A stretch of 64,000 nucleotides of DNA from Himantopus leucocephalus. Its lineage: Eukaryota > Chordata > Aves > Charadriiformes > Recurvirostridae. Shown piece by piece: positions 51,155-62,265 of this stretch. A model generated the notes under the pieces. That model was given only the letters and a program-made list of their open reading frames with translations, was not told the DNA's origin and searched no databases. Both the position numbers and the translations under genes were made by a program. The first letter of the stretch is position 1. Every line of letters begins with the position of its first letter. The stretch covers positions 186,943,685-187,007,684 of the forward strand of contig RSEF01000001.1 of assembly GCA_003993805.1 (NCBI GenBank), given 5' to 3'.

Positions 51155-54100
51155 TCTTAAAAGTTGCACACCACAGCTAACAATGAAGAATGTGAGCTCC
51201 AATTTGAAAATAATAAGACTTTTGTAAGTTTCACTCTTTGGCTTGCAAATTTTTCGTTATAATAGATATTAAAATATTATATATACCTGTGTGTGCATTA
51301 TATCTCTCTGTATCTATATCTTTATCTATATCCAGATCTGCGTATATTCAGAAATAACAGAAGAGCAAGAATTGTTTAAAAGATATGTTAAAGTGTATTA
51401 TATGTGACAAATATTGTGCAAAATACAAAAATGTCCATACATCCACTGTCTGAAAAACAAAAACCAAAATACACTTACAGATCGAAACAGAACAACCATC
51501 ATTTAGACAACAGGAAAATGTGAGTAACACATCACTAGCCATAATTTACAAATACTCATTAAACTGTTTGTCACTTCAGATAAACTAACACAGAGGAAGT
51601 AGCAGACAGCACCTAAGTGAGAAAAATATGAATGGTAGGAAAGGATAACATCTGATGAAATAATTATTTCTTGGTTTTTTTAAATATTCTGATGTAGAGA
51701 TAGGAAAGAATACCTTTTATATTTTGTTTAAAGACACAAAATAATGATTATAGGTCAAAGTAATTTTATATTGCATTTAGATTGTGAAAGGAATGTACCT
51801 TTGTTTTATGTATATGTATACAAACAAGCACCCAAAATGCTTACCACAATGAAATTATAGCCCTGACAGGGAACTGCAATAGCAACAGTAAATAATTAAA
51901 ATGGTAATAATTTGTGCTTTGAACAAAGGCAGAGTACTGTGTCATTAAAAAGATATGATTTGTAAATGGTGGAAATTCAATGGGAATAGGAGACCATGCA
52001 GGTGAGTCTCAGGTCTTAGCTACACCATACTAACTATCTTAAAGCCCAACAGTAGTATTTTATAGTCTATCTGCTATTTTACAGTCATCTAGGTAAAAAA
52101 TGCAAGCAGCCATTAAAAAATAAACACAGTAGTGTGTGATGTGACTTTATAAAATCTTTCAATCTAAGAACAAGTGATTTATTTAATGAGAAATTTGTTC
52201 ATAAAATAATTTTGTCCCTTTGTCCTAAAATGCTACTGCTAGAAATAAAACCATGTGTAAAAGTAATTCTGCCAGCAAGACAGAAGAAAAACATGTCTCG
52301 AAACTGCAATTACAGAAAATGAGTTACAACCATTTTACAGGTTTAAAGATAACTGTCTGTCTTTCTCTCTTTTTCCTTTTAAAATCCCTAAGCCAGAGGA
52401 ACTGAACCAAGATCAGCTCAGAAGGACTAAATGATCCCCAAGAACCTTTACGTTTATCTGATGCAGCCCCCTTCCAAATTCCAGCACAAATCTAAAACAA
52501 TTTAGTCAGCACAGGATAAATGCTTTTGGTGATAAGCTTTCACTAGGAAATATCTAGAGAGAATGAAATTAACTTTTTTTATTGGGTCTTTGGATTAATT
52601 ATCCAGTGAACACCTATTGATTGAAGGTTGAGCTTTTTTTTTTTCCATTTCAATGAATACTTCTCTTCATTCAGTCCTTCAGTTATTCATTGTAAATGTT
52701 GATGAAGCATCCCCAAGGGCCTTAGCTCCTGCTACCTAAATTCGAGAACTTTTCTGAGATGCTGTTTAGGAAACTGTCAGTCTAACCTTTCTTTATAATC
52801 AATGGTGAGAGATAAATGGGAGTTTCAGTCTGCGTCACCACTTGGAGGTGCCTCCTTATCTCCTATGAGAATAGGGAACTTGAATCAGTTGCAATTCTAT
52901 TTAGATATCTTATGCAAGACATTAAAGCTAGGTTGGACATATTCAGGCCTAAGTTCCCAAAGTCTCTTTCTCCCATTGTTTTTCCTTAAACTTTTACCTA
53001 ATTTTTCTTTGTTATTTTCTTACCTGAAGAAAACCAAAGTTCTGGTCATATGTTCACTCATTTTCTTTCTTACACTTATACTGATTACAGTATTCCAGCT
53101 CTCCACATTGACAGAACTTACACTTAATCAATATCTATGTAATACAGACCATGCCTACTTCAGTGCATTATTGCTAGTGAGTAAATACTAATGTGGCCAG
53201 CACTCTCAGCCAGTTAAGCTGCAATACTTAATACTGCAATACTGCTAAAGTTCTTCAGAGAGTATTATAGGATTAATGGTCTTGGACTGAAATCTAGACA
53301 CCAATTGCCTTATAATAACACCACCCGGTATCACAAACTGAATACAAAGGGTAGTAAAAGTAAGGAAAGATGATTAAGTACTGTAAGTTTGAAATTAATT
53401 AAGTAGGCAATGAGAAAAAAACAGCTAGGGTACATATAGGATTACAGTGCAGACCATTACATTGAAAGTATGAGTAATTTTAGAAAGAAAATGTAAGAAA
53501 ATGAATTGTAGTCATCATATGATTTGGACTAAAAAAATACAAAAATGACAAACAAAAAATTTCCTTTATTTTGAAGGTTCTGCATTAGACCATTAATTTC
53601 TAAAAAATAACCCTCTAGTAAAAATCAGAAGAGAAATAAAAGCATAAACCCATAGAGTGTTTGAGAATTGGGAAGAATTTTCAGTTGTTGTTCTTAGGAG
53701 TCCTATATGGAATTAAATTGCATGTATGTCTTTTGCTTGTTTGTTGTTTTTTATGCTGCCTATCACCATTGTACCTGATTTATGTCCACATAAAATCAAT
53801 AGCAGTAAAAAAAAAATATAATCAACTTCAAAGATTAACAAGGAGGAAAAAACTGAACAAAATTTTGCCTACCTTCTTTGGCAGCTTTTTGTTTGGGCAA
53901 TAGTTTGTCACAAGCTTATTGTATTTATTTTTAGTGGTATTTCAGTTTGTCAGTAACACAGACATTCTTTGTCCATGCTGTCCTGTAATGTGCTGTAAAG
54001 ACTTTTTAAAGATGAAAATAATCTGAGCTCATAAAAGAAAAAGTCTATGTGTGTAAAATGATGCTGGAGGAAAACAGAAGACCAACAAGCTGTACTTCAA

Positions 54101-54319
54101 ATAGAATGCACTGTGTCAGCTACGTAAGTTATACCTGCTATATATAGTAATCAATAAGTAAATCCCCCCCCAAGTAACCATACTTGTTTATTTATATTTT
54201 ATTTCAGTTCTCAAATCCTCAGATAGATCTGCTTAAAAAGACTGTATATCTGCATGTTACTGTTTTGAAGATAGTGGGCCATCATACAAGCACACAGCTG
54301 AAACATTTGACGCTTCAGA
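51155..54319. other. AT-rich intergenic sequence
   Basis: No supported gene. A degenerate TATC/TATA-rich run lies at about 51270-51340. The 129-codon frame at 52802-53191 is Leu/Phe-rich with a hydrophobic middle, but it has no recognised domain and lies in AT-rich sequence. Confidence 0.5.
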
Positions 54320-55380
54320 AAGGATCCTGGGACCTGATGAGATTCATCCACGGGTCCTGAGGGAACTGGCAGATGAAGTTGCCAAGCCACTATCCATTAT
54401 GTTTGAGAAGTTGTGGCAGTTTGGTGAAGTTCCCGCTGACTGGGAAAAGGGGAACATACCCCCCATTTTTGAAAAGGGAAAAAAGGAAGACACGGGGAAC
54501 TGCAGGCCGGTCAATCTCACCTCTGTGCCTGGCAACGTCATGGAGCAGATCTTCCTGGAAAACATGCTAAGGCACATGGAAAACAAGAAGGTGACTGGTG
54601 ACAGCCAACATGGCTTTACTAAGGACAAATCGTGCCTGACAAATTTGGTGGCCTTCTACAATGACGTTACAGCATTGGTGGATAAGGGAAGAGCAGCTGA
54701 CATTATCTACCTGGACTTGTGCAAAGCCTTTAACACTGCCCTGCTTGACATCCTTGTCTGTAAATTGGAAAAACATGGACTGGATGGTTGGACCACTCAG
54801 TGGATGAGGAATTGGCTGGATGGCCACACTCAAAGGGGTGCAGTCAGCAGCTCGATGTCCAAGTGGAGAACAGTGATGAGTGGCATTTCATCCAGGGGTT
54901 GGTACTGGGACCAGTGGTCTTTAAAGTCTTTGTTGGCAACATGGACAGTGAGATTGAGTGCACCCTCAGCAAGTTTGCTGATGACACGAAGCTGTGTGGT
55001 GCGGTCAACACACTGGAGGGAAGGGATGCCATCCAGAGGGACCTGGACAGGCTTGACAGATGGGCCTGTGCAAACCTCATGAAGTTCAACAATGACAAGT
55101 GCAAGGTCCTGCACGTGGGTCGGGGCAATCCCAAGCACAAATATGGGCTGAGTGGAGAATAGATTGAAAGCAGCCCTGAAGGAGACAGACTTGGGGGTGT
55201 TGGCTGATGAGAAGCTCAACATGAATCAGTAATGTGCACTCACAGCCCAGAAAGCCAACTGCATCCTTGATTGCATCAGAACAAGCGTGGTCAACAGGTC
55301 AAGGGAAGTGATTCTGTCCCTCTACTCTGCTCTTGTGAGAGCCCACCTGGAGTACGGTGGGCCCAGACCTGGGGGTCCCA
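54320..55380 (+). pseudogene. Broken CR1 ORF2 reverse-transcriptase region
   Basis: The CR1 ORF2 protein is an endonuclease plus reverse transcriptase that copies the element's RNA at the target site. Only the second half of the reverse transcriptase remains here. In one frame (first Met at 54399) one sees the conserved [17 protein letters not shown] segment, then [13 protein letters not shown] and YLDLCKAFN at 54708-54734, which holds the first catalytic Asp. A frameshift at about 54880-54895 moves the protein to another frame. There GLVLGP is followed by FADDTKL, with the catalytic Asp-Asp pair at 54977-54985. That frame then continues through [23 protein letters not shown] to a stop at about 55160. 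The endonuclease and the 5' part are absent. The motifs are seen directly; inactivity follows from the breaks. Confidence 0.93.
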
Positions 55381-55664
55381 ACATAATAAGGACATGGACC
55401 TGTTAGAGCAATACCAGAGGAGGACCATGAAGATGATCAGGGGGCTGGAGCACCTCTCCTATGAAGACGGGCTGAGAGAGTTGGTGTTGTTCAGCCTGGA
55501 GAAGAGAAGGCTCAGGGGATACCTTAGGGTTACCTTCCAGTACCTAGAGAAAAGGTGGAGAACAACCTGGTCTATGGCAAGATGTCCCTGCCCATGGCAG
55601 GGAGGTTGGAACCAGATGATCTTTAAGGACCCTTCCAACTCTAATCATTCTATAATTCTATGAT
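54320..55664 (+). mobile_element. CR1: CR1 LINE, 3' 1.3 kb, best preserved copy in the window
   Basis: Starts within ORF2 (ggatcctgggacctgatgagattcatcc near 54322) and runs through the reverse-transcriptase region, the ORF2 C-terminus and a short 3' UTR to the terminal repeat attctataattctatgat at 55647-55664. It is 5'-truncated, as usual for CR1, and inactive because of at least one frameshift and a stop. It ends shortly before an old unnamed repeat and the minus-strand ERVL-like provirus, so several insertions are nested or adjacent here. No clear target-site duplication is seen; CR1 generally does not make one. Confidence 0.98.
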
Positions 55665-55724
55665 GCTCTTGAGCCTTCCTCTTCTGCCACACTCTTTGCA
55701 CACATTCTCAGATAAGTCAGCTAG

Positions 55725-55822
55725 AGTTGAATTCATCTCATGTAACTTCCACCACCTAATTTCAAGTTGATCAGCCAGCCTCCCCCTCCAAGAGAGAGAA
55801 ACAGGCACCCTGAGGTGCTAGT
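55725..55822 (+). repeat. Copy of the old unnamed repeat next to the provirus
   Basis: The core ATTCATCTCATGTAACTT lies at 55731-55748, and the following segment aligns by eye with 37707-37800. The alignment stops at about 55822, where provirus-like sequence begins, which suggests that the provirus landed in or recombined with this older repeat. Confidence 0.45.
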
Positions 55823-55829
55823 TAATCCT

Positions 55830-57176
55830 CTTGTGGTTGTTTTTCCTTGCAACTCCTGTACCCGTAGCTGTAGGATTGAGATAGGTTTTCCATCCCACTT
55901 CCTTATGTCCTCTCTGTGGTCGTGGATGTAAAACCACAGGGTGCCTGGTGGTGTGTACCCTCTATATCTTTTTTCTTCAGCCATAAAATGCTTAGTACTA
56001 ATAGCTGAGATACTGGTATGTACAAGTGCAGAGTAGGACCTATCCTCTTTGAGTTGCTGGACCTCCCAGACCAGTCTTTCTACAGCCAAGACTCAGGCCT
56101 ATACGGACATAGAAAGACTTTCTTCATATTGCTGGAGTTGGCCAGCCACAGCATCCACCACCATAGGTGCCTCTTCGTCTCCCCAACTCATTGTTGTCAA
56201 TGAGCTGGCACACAATGATGAAGTACACTATAGAAACTTCCACCATATGGGTCAGATGCACTGGACTTCATCTGGATCTGTGTTTGACTGCAGGTTGTCC
56301 AGGTCACAATAAATCAGGTCCTACAAATCTAATTCACTCAGGTTCTGGATACCTCTCTCCATGATGGTCCACTTGCCTGGGTGACATATAATACCTTCCT
56401 TGAAGAGATACCTTCCCTTTTTGGCTAACAGAAGTCACCTCCAGAGGTTGAGGATTTGTGTTCTTTTCCCAATCACCTTGCCAATGTCCCCTTCCCTAGA
56501 CAGAGATCCCAACTGCTTGGCTTCCCTACCCTCTAACTCCAAGCTATTGACCCCATTATCCCAGCATCGGAGCAGCCAGGTGACAACGTGCTCACCTAGA
56601 TGACAACTGAAATCTTTTGGTATATCTTGCAGTTCACCCAGGGATAAGGATCGGGTGATTGCCTCTGGTTCTTCCTCCTGTTCTCATGATGACTCTAGTT
56701 CATCTTCATCCTTTGCTAAGCAAACAGATTTTTTTGTGTATTTCTTCTTCTGTATAGGGGTGACTGATACTGTCATGGGTGGGTTCTCTGGTCCAGTAGC
56801 CGCAGCGCTCATCATGGGGGTTGGAGTAGCCACAGCACTCATTGCAGGAGTTGGAGTAGCCACAGTGCTCATCGCGGGGTTTGGAGTAGCTGCAGCACTT
56901 GTCATGGGGGTTGTTGTCATGGGTAGCTGCAGCGCCTGTTGCTGGGATTGGAATAACCGTAGTGCTTGTTGTTAGGGTTGGAGAAGCTGCAGTACCTGTC
57001 GTGGGGGTTGGACTAGCTGCAGCACTCATCATGGGGGTTTGAATAGCCACAGTACTCCTTGCGGGGCTTGGAGTAGTGTGCCTGCACACACACCGATGTT
57101 TAACCCTAAGCAAGACCTGAAACACATTCAGAAGACCGAGCAATAGAAGCATGCTGGTTTGAGCATCCCAAGGCAA
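55830..57176 (-). pseudogene. gag-like: Degenerate gag-like gene of the ERVL-like provirus
   Basis: Gag is the structural polyprotein that assembles the retroviral particle. Reading on the minus strand, the N-terminal part (57077-56780) consists of 10-residue Ala/Pro/Thr/Met-rich repeats such as SAAASPTPTT and SAVATPTPMM. These are followed by a basic, then acidic linker ending in KDEDELESS near 56690. The region 56680-56100 is capsid-like but interrupted by several stop codons. A last open stretch at 56089-55830 has a coiled-coil-like start (VERLVWEVQQLKED) and a charged, Trp-containing segment (REDIRKWDGKP) near 55910-55880. One repeat unit of about 37 bp instead of 30 shifts the frame at about 56908-56944. 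The C-terminus is truncated against an older repeat. The family call is inference. Confidence 0.65.
56783..57077. repeat. 30-bp minisatellite inside the gag-like region
   Basis: About nine tandem units with consensus close to GGTTGGAGTAGCCACAGCAC plus ten further bases (TCATCATGGG type). Approximate unit starts are 56818, 56848, 56878, 56908, 56945, 56975, 57005 and 57035, with partial units at both edges. All are 30 bp except the unit from 56908, which is about 37 bp. A 30-bp period keeps the frame, so both strands stay open as ten-residue repeats. The odd unit breaks the frame. Confidence 0.93.
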
Positions 57177-57272
57177 TTAAAAATTCTCAAGTGCTGTTGA
57201 AATTAGCCTGGAGAAGAAAACAGAGGTGAAGGAAGGTATCTCCCCCACAGATCGGTTCTCCAAGGAGAAAAG

Positions 57273-57521
57273 TTAAAAAGTGTAATAACTAAAAGTTTCT
57301 GCTAGGTTCCCAAAGTACAAAGATGAAACTGCTGCTGCCATTTCCCCTTTTTCATCACTCTTAATCATTAACAAGTACAGCAATAGCACACCCGATTTCA
57401 TCATATCATAAGCCCATACTACAAGACACAGCAAAATTGTAATCTTAAACCATTTCCCAGGGATGATAAACAGCATAACAGGGAGCACATACAGCAGGTT
57501 ACGTGTTGCAAGATGCAGCAT
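57273..57521 (-). pseudogene. 82-codon open frame with hydrophobic segments between LTR and gag repeats
   Basis: It starts with ATG about 95 bp inside the 5' LTR and has two hydrophobic stretches at about residues 9-20 and 28-36, merging through a Lys/Trp-containing turn. A third Leu-rich patch lies near residues 45-52, followed by a charged tail (KSDEKGE) and a stop. It could be the N-terminus of gag before a later frameshift, a leader protein, or chance. I do not recognise it. Confidence 0.3.
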
Positions 57522-57597
57522 TGTGACTGTTAACCCAATACAACGAATGCTTATGACAAGTTTGTTCTAATGTGCTCTGACCAGGTTTGTCATTATC

Positions 57598-57615
57598 TCA
57601 ACCCTTCATGCCCCA
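57598..57615 (-). promoter_or_regulatory. Putative primer-binding site of the provirus
   Basis: Immediately inside the LTR, the minus strand begins TGGGGCATGAAGGGTTGA. The leading TGG pairs with the CCA end of any tRNA, as expected for a retroviral primer site, and its position next to the LTR edge supports the orientation. The tRNA cannot be assigned with confidence. Confidence 0.5.
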
Positions 57616-58083
57616 CATCGTGGTTTAACCCCAGCTGGCAGCTAGGACTATGCAGCTGCTCACTCACCCTCCTTTCCCCCCTGCTGCAAGAAGGGTTGAG
57701 ATAAAGACAGTTTTAAAAAACAACATCAGAAAAGGAAAATAACAATAGTAATAACAATAATAACAATCATAATAACGACACAAATCATTCTTACCGCCTG
57801 GTGAATTGGCACCATCCTGAGCAGTGATTGTGAGTACCCACCCTGCGGCTAACCCCATTCATATACTGAGCATGACGTTTATGGTATGGAATATTCCATT
57901 CGCCATTCCATCATTCTGTCTGGGCTTCTTCTCAACTTCTATGGGAAGCTGAAAAAAAGTCCTTGGAAACTATAAACATCACAACTAAAACAACACATAT
58001 TATTGACATTCCTTTCATACTAAATCTGAAACACAACAACCACGAGAAATAAAATTAACCCTGTCCCAGCTGAAACCAGGACA
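57616..58083 (-). mobile_element. 5' LTR of the ERVL-like provirus
   Basis: On the minus strand it starts TGTCCTGGTTTCAGCTGGGA (58083 leftwards) and ends with ...GGGGTTAAACCACGATG at 57616. The same layout is found in the LTR at 61646-62265: a 'cccagcyraaaccag' edge, a 'gagcatgac' segment, an (AAT/AAC)-rich stretch and a 'ggtttaaccccagc' edge. A TGACGT CRE-like core is at 57873-57878 and a TATATGAA, possibly a mutated TATA box, at 57860-57867. The terminal CA is changed to TG. Confidence 0.85.
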
Positions 58084-61000
58084 CAAGTGTTCATATCAAG
58101 AGATTTATCTAATCCCCAAAATTTATAGACGAGGTCTCTCTCAGTTGGTGATAGAAGGTACCTACAAAATTAACTTAATCTATACAGGTAGTTCATATGT
58201 GAGACAAACCTCACCCATGTAGAAAGGTGTTTAAGTAGCTAAAGATGAGACTTCTAGCTGTCCTTGAGATTTAGTCATCTAAGTTCCCTAGAAATTCCCA
58301 TCTGAATTGTTAGGTGCCTAATTGCTTTGTCTTGTTGTCTTGACTTTCACATTACTATCTTTATTCCTGAAAACCAGAATGGAAGTAACAGCACTTGCCT
58401 ACCTCAAAGGGATCTCTATTGTGAAGATAAATGCATTGTTTGTGAGGTGATCAAACTCCATGATAATGGGGACCACACAAGTATAAAGACTTTTATTTTA
58501 TGTTGGAAAACTACCTCATGCGCTGTGGGAGCTTCTGAAGACTAGAAACAACAACAGTAACAATAAATTTCCTAGTCTTTTTTGAAAAGCCGTTTCTGTA
58601 GTATAAATATGGAATACTATCACAATTAGGTTGTATTATTACAACAAACAAATGCTAAACACGGTTTTAGTGTATAAATGCAGAACCAAGAGCTTTTTTT
58701 ATGTATCATCTAAATATACATCATACAAAAAGAAAAAAAAAAGGTGGACAGAACAAAACTGGAGTGATTTTAAAATCCTGAGCTCTTTGAGACAGGTACA
58801 TCAGTAACAGTACCATTAGAGTTTTCAGAATGCACCACAAGCCTGCAAAGTTTATTGTTTCACCACATGCTGCAGAGTTTATTTCAGGACTGAAATCTAC
58901 AAACATAATGAAATTGAATTGAATATACAAGGCTGGATATGTACCTTGAGGGCATTTCAAATATTCACACACTGAGAAACCATAGAGAAGGAATATAAGG
59001 ATAAACGAAATGTGGCAAATAGAAGTAAGCATCAGAAAACTGAAGAGAGCAAGACTAGAGGAGATAAAACTGGTAAAATAGCAGGATGTTTTGGGGTTTT
59101 CTTTGCATCTTCTTTGGATGCTCTTTCACTATCTAGGTGGATTTTAGAAGCATAATTTTCTTTTACCAGAGAGAGACTACATAAACAAGGTTAAAATATC
59201 TAAGCAGCCCACAACTATGAATTCCTCTAGTGACCACTTTCTACCTGAGCCCACTGCAGTACTTAAAATCTCCTTAGAAACAGATTTGGCAAAGGATATA
59301 GCTTTTGGGGTTAAAGTCTTTGAATGGAAATACCTAGAAATTTTACAGCTACTTAGTCTGGGTAGAACATACTCAGATGACTGCCTCAGTCATCACAGTC
59401 TCACAGTCCTGCTCAGATAAGTAAACCTGGGATCCCTTCTCTGATAGAGGTTGGTGCCAGGTGCAACAGAAAATTCTGAGATAGCTTGTCTCCAGGTAAA
59501 ACTTTGTACTACCACTCAATAATTAAAGGTTGGCTTATATCTTAAAATGTAAGTTGAAGGGGTTTTTTTGTACCAAAGGACTATTTCTGTCATTGAAACT
59601 AATCTTCAGTTTAGAAAATCCCAGAATTATTAATTGGGAATTAAAAAAAGTTGTGAGGTTGAATTAGGGATCACCTTGTTGCTTATATGTCTAGATTTAG
59701 TTTTCCACTTGCTCAGGTGAAGTGAACCCTCAGGCGACCAAGGCTAGGGTTAAGAAAGGCTTTCTTTGCTATACTTTTTTTTGCATTTTTCCTAAGAGAA
59801 AGGAATAGACCAATGTCTACTGTCATTGGTGAAAAGTCCACTGTCGTGCCATTGCCTGTGTCTTAGTTGGGTGCCACTTTTACCATAAAAATGATTCCTA
59901 GTCACCAACAGCTTCCAATCAATGTGTTTTCCTGGTCTTGGAGGGTAACATTGCCATGCCAGTGGAAATCAGGTTGGAGGCCGTTTCTTGGTTTTGGTAT
60001 TTTTTTCCCTCATACAACATAACCAGAAGTTCATGAAGACAAAATCTTGAAGAAAATAGACTGATACGTTGTGAATGAAACAGCATCATCCCAGTAAGGC
60101 CTTGCACTGCAAATCTACAAGAGACTTACAACTTATTGAGAGTAGCTAATAGCTACTTTAAAAAGAGGGGAGCAGTGATAACTTGGAGGGCCTGCGGTTC
60201 TCAGCATACAGTGCCTCAAGCTTGATCAATCTGTTTCTGGGCCAGGGAAGGGATAAGAAGAGTATCTGTTTTCTCAGGAGTGACGTGTCCTGGGGTTTGT
60301 GGTTGTCTATAAGCTGTATGTTTCTAATAAGTAATAAAACTGCTGCAGGCTGCATTGCAAAGCTGCTGAATGTGGGTCACATTCTACCTACAAGTAATAA
60401 TTTGGCCACCCTACAAGTTAAATATTTATTTTGTTAAAGTCAGTTTCTTACTATTTCCACTTTAGTTTCCGAGGGTTCTTTTGATGGTATTAACGCCATA
60501 AGCAGAACTAAATGTCTGCAGAATTAAGGCAAGTTTCTCTATAACATTTCACTTGAATCTTATCCTTCCCTCAATAGATTAAAAGGTCTTTCATCTCTGC
60601 AGTTTTAAGTAGTATTTTCCACAGTAACAGGGGGAGGCCACATCTCTGCTAGTCATTTTGCTGACTGTTTTAATGTTTTATAATTTTGTAATGTTCTCCC
60701 CTAAGGCTGTCCAAGGGTGATGCACAAGCCCTGTTGCAATGTCCGATATTAGTTGTCCAAAACAATGTGTTGATTCTTGGCTTTTTTCTTTCTGCCACTC
60801 AGCTCATTGAAGATAAAGGGAGACTGTGCTGGGAGTGTCAGGGGGCCTTGGCCTTTTAAGAAAAGCTATTTTTTACAATTTTATTTAGGAAGCTTCTCCT
60901 AATATTAAGAAATAAGTCCCCTCAAAAAAGAGAGAGAGTAATGAAGGATAACAGACTAACTGTTGTCACAATTTTTGTTGTTCTACCCACAAAAGCTGTT

Positions 61001-61645
61001 TCTCATGGCCCAAAATGCCTAGGATGAACTTGCTTTTTCAGTATGTATTACGTAAATGTGCTAGAGTTGTTTTAGAATTATATTGCTCAAATTTGGCAAT
61101 GTATAACTGAAGTTCTCTAGAGACAAATATGAATATCACTAAGGTATCAAAAGACTTTGAATGAGTTTGTGGCTTTCCAGTGATTATGTCACAGCTATTG
61201 ACATTTTTGTTATCCACCAAAGAAAGAAGAAACTCGAAAAAGTGTTAGTGTATTTACAGATATTTTTATTGGATAAACCAAGACTGTAATACCAAGGAAA
61301 TGCCCATACCAAGTAATCTGTGTTTAACATGAGGTAGAAAGTCATGTTTTTCTCATTCTTTCCTGGGTCTCCAACAACATAGCAATTTTTTGGATTGACT
61401 GGCTTTTTATCCCAGTTTAGTAAATTTTACTGAAGAGGAGGACAGACAGATGCAAGGTCTTTGTTCAGGTATTTCTAGCAGGCCAGATAAAAGTTAGGTC
61501 AAGTCTGGAACTGCATAGGTGCAAAAGAACAGTTGCATGTCCTAATAGATGCAACTGAAAGGTATGTGAAGGGTTGATACCATGCTAATGTAGCCCTGTG
61601 GCATCAGCTTATAGATAGCTCACATCTAATCAGATTGGAGCATGA
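58084..61645. other. Intergenic sequence between the two LTRs
   Basis: No supported gene. A stretch at about 58190-58320 has the look of old repeat sequence (gttaggtgcctaa) but is not assignable. Open frames of up to 103 codons (58721-59032, minus) lack motifs. It does not resemble retroviral pol or env, so the two LTRs are not the ends of one provirus. Confidence 0.5.
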
Positions 61646-62265
61646 TGTCATGGTTTAACCCCAGCCGGCAGCTAAGCACCTCACAGCCACTTGCTCAGTC
61701 CCCCCCAGCAGGGTACCAGGGGAAAATTAGAAGGGTGATAGTGAGAAAACTCAAGAATTGCAATATAATAACAACAACGATAATACTAATAATAGTAAAA
61801 ATTAAAAATAATTGTAATTAAAAGAAAAATAAAAAAGAGAGTGAAATAAACCCCAAGAAAGACAAGTAATGCAAATGANGAAATAAACCCCAAGAAAGAC
61901 AAGCAATGCAAATGAAAACAGTTGCTCACCACCAACTGACCAATGCCCAGCCAGTACCTGAGCAGCAGCCTCCCCTACCAATCTCCCCCCTAGTTTATAG
62001 CTGAGCATGACATCATACGGTATGGACTATCACTTTAGTCTGTTGGGGTCTACTGTCCCACCTCTGTCCCCTCCCAAGTTCTGATATTAACCTCCCAGCC
62101 TACTGGCTGGTGGGTTGGTGTGAGAAGCAGAGAAGTCCTTCACTCTGTGTAAGCACTGCTCAGCAGTAACTAAAACATCCCTGTATTATCAACACAAATC
62201 CAAAACATAGGGCCATACCAGCTAGTATGAAGAAAATTAGCTCTATCCCAGCCAAAACCAGCACA
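61646..62265 (-). mobile_element. Solo LTR of the same ERVL-like family
   Basis: Same family as the 5' LTR at 57616. It runs from 62265 (minus-strand TGTGCTGGTTTTGGCTGGGA) to 61646 (...GGTTAAACCATGACA). The flanking 5-bp sequences CATGA (61641-61645) and TATGA (62266-62270) match at four of five positions, consistent with a 5-bp target-site duplication and a solo LTR made by LTR-LTR recombination. A TATAAA box (minus) is at 61994-61999, with a TGATGTCA CRE-like site about 10 bp upstream of it at 62008-62015. The apparent length is inflated by a 36-bp duplication at an N joint (61879). Confidence 0.9.
61843..61915 (+). repeat. 36-bp direct duplication across a single N
   Basis: 61843-61878 and 61880-61915 are identical except for one base (gtaatg versus gcaatg), separated only by an N at 61879. 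This is the pattern of two overlapping contig ends that were placed side by side instead of merged. Confidence 0.93.

Larger units (their letters stand above)
55823..58083 (-). mobile_element. Truncated ERVL-like endogenous retrovirus (5' LTR plus gag region)
   Basis: The element runs right to left. A 5' LTR (57616-58083) is followed directly by a TGG-starting primer-binding-site-like sequence at 57598-57615. Next come an open frame with hydrophobic segments, a 30-bp minisatellite coding ten-residue repeats, and a degenerate gag-like region ending around 55823. Protease, polymerase, envelope and the 3' LTR are missing. The ERVL assignment rests on the LTR type and on the gag-like sequence, recalled from the family rather than computed. 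The element is defective, with stops and frame changes. Confidence 0.75.

Noticed and set aside
52802..53191. 129-codon Leu/Phe-rich frame
   Set aside because: Hydrophobicity follows from T-rich sequence. No recognised domain, splice site or conservation evidence.
57616..62265. The two LTRs as the ends of one provirus
   Set aside because: Both are on the minus strand, but the sequence between them (58084-61645) shows no gag, pol or env. The primer-site-like sequence and gag lie on the far side of the left LTR, and the right LTR has its own target duplication.
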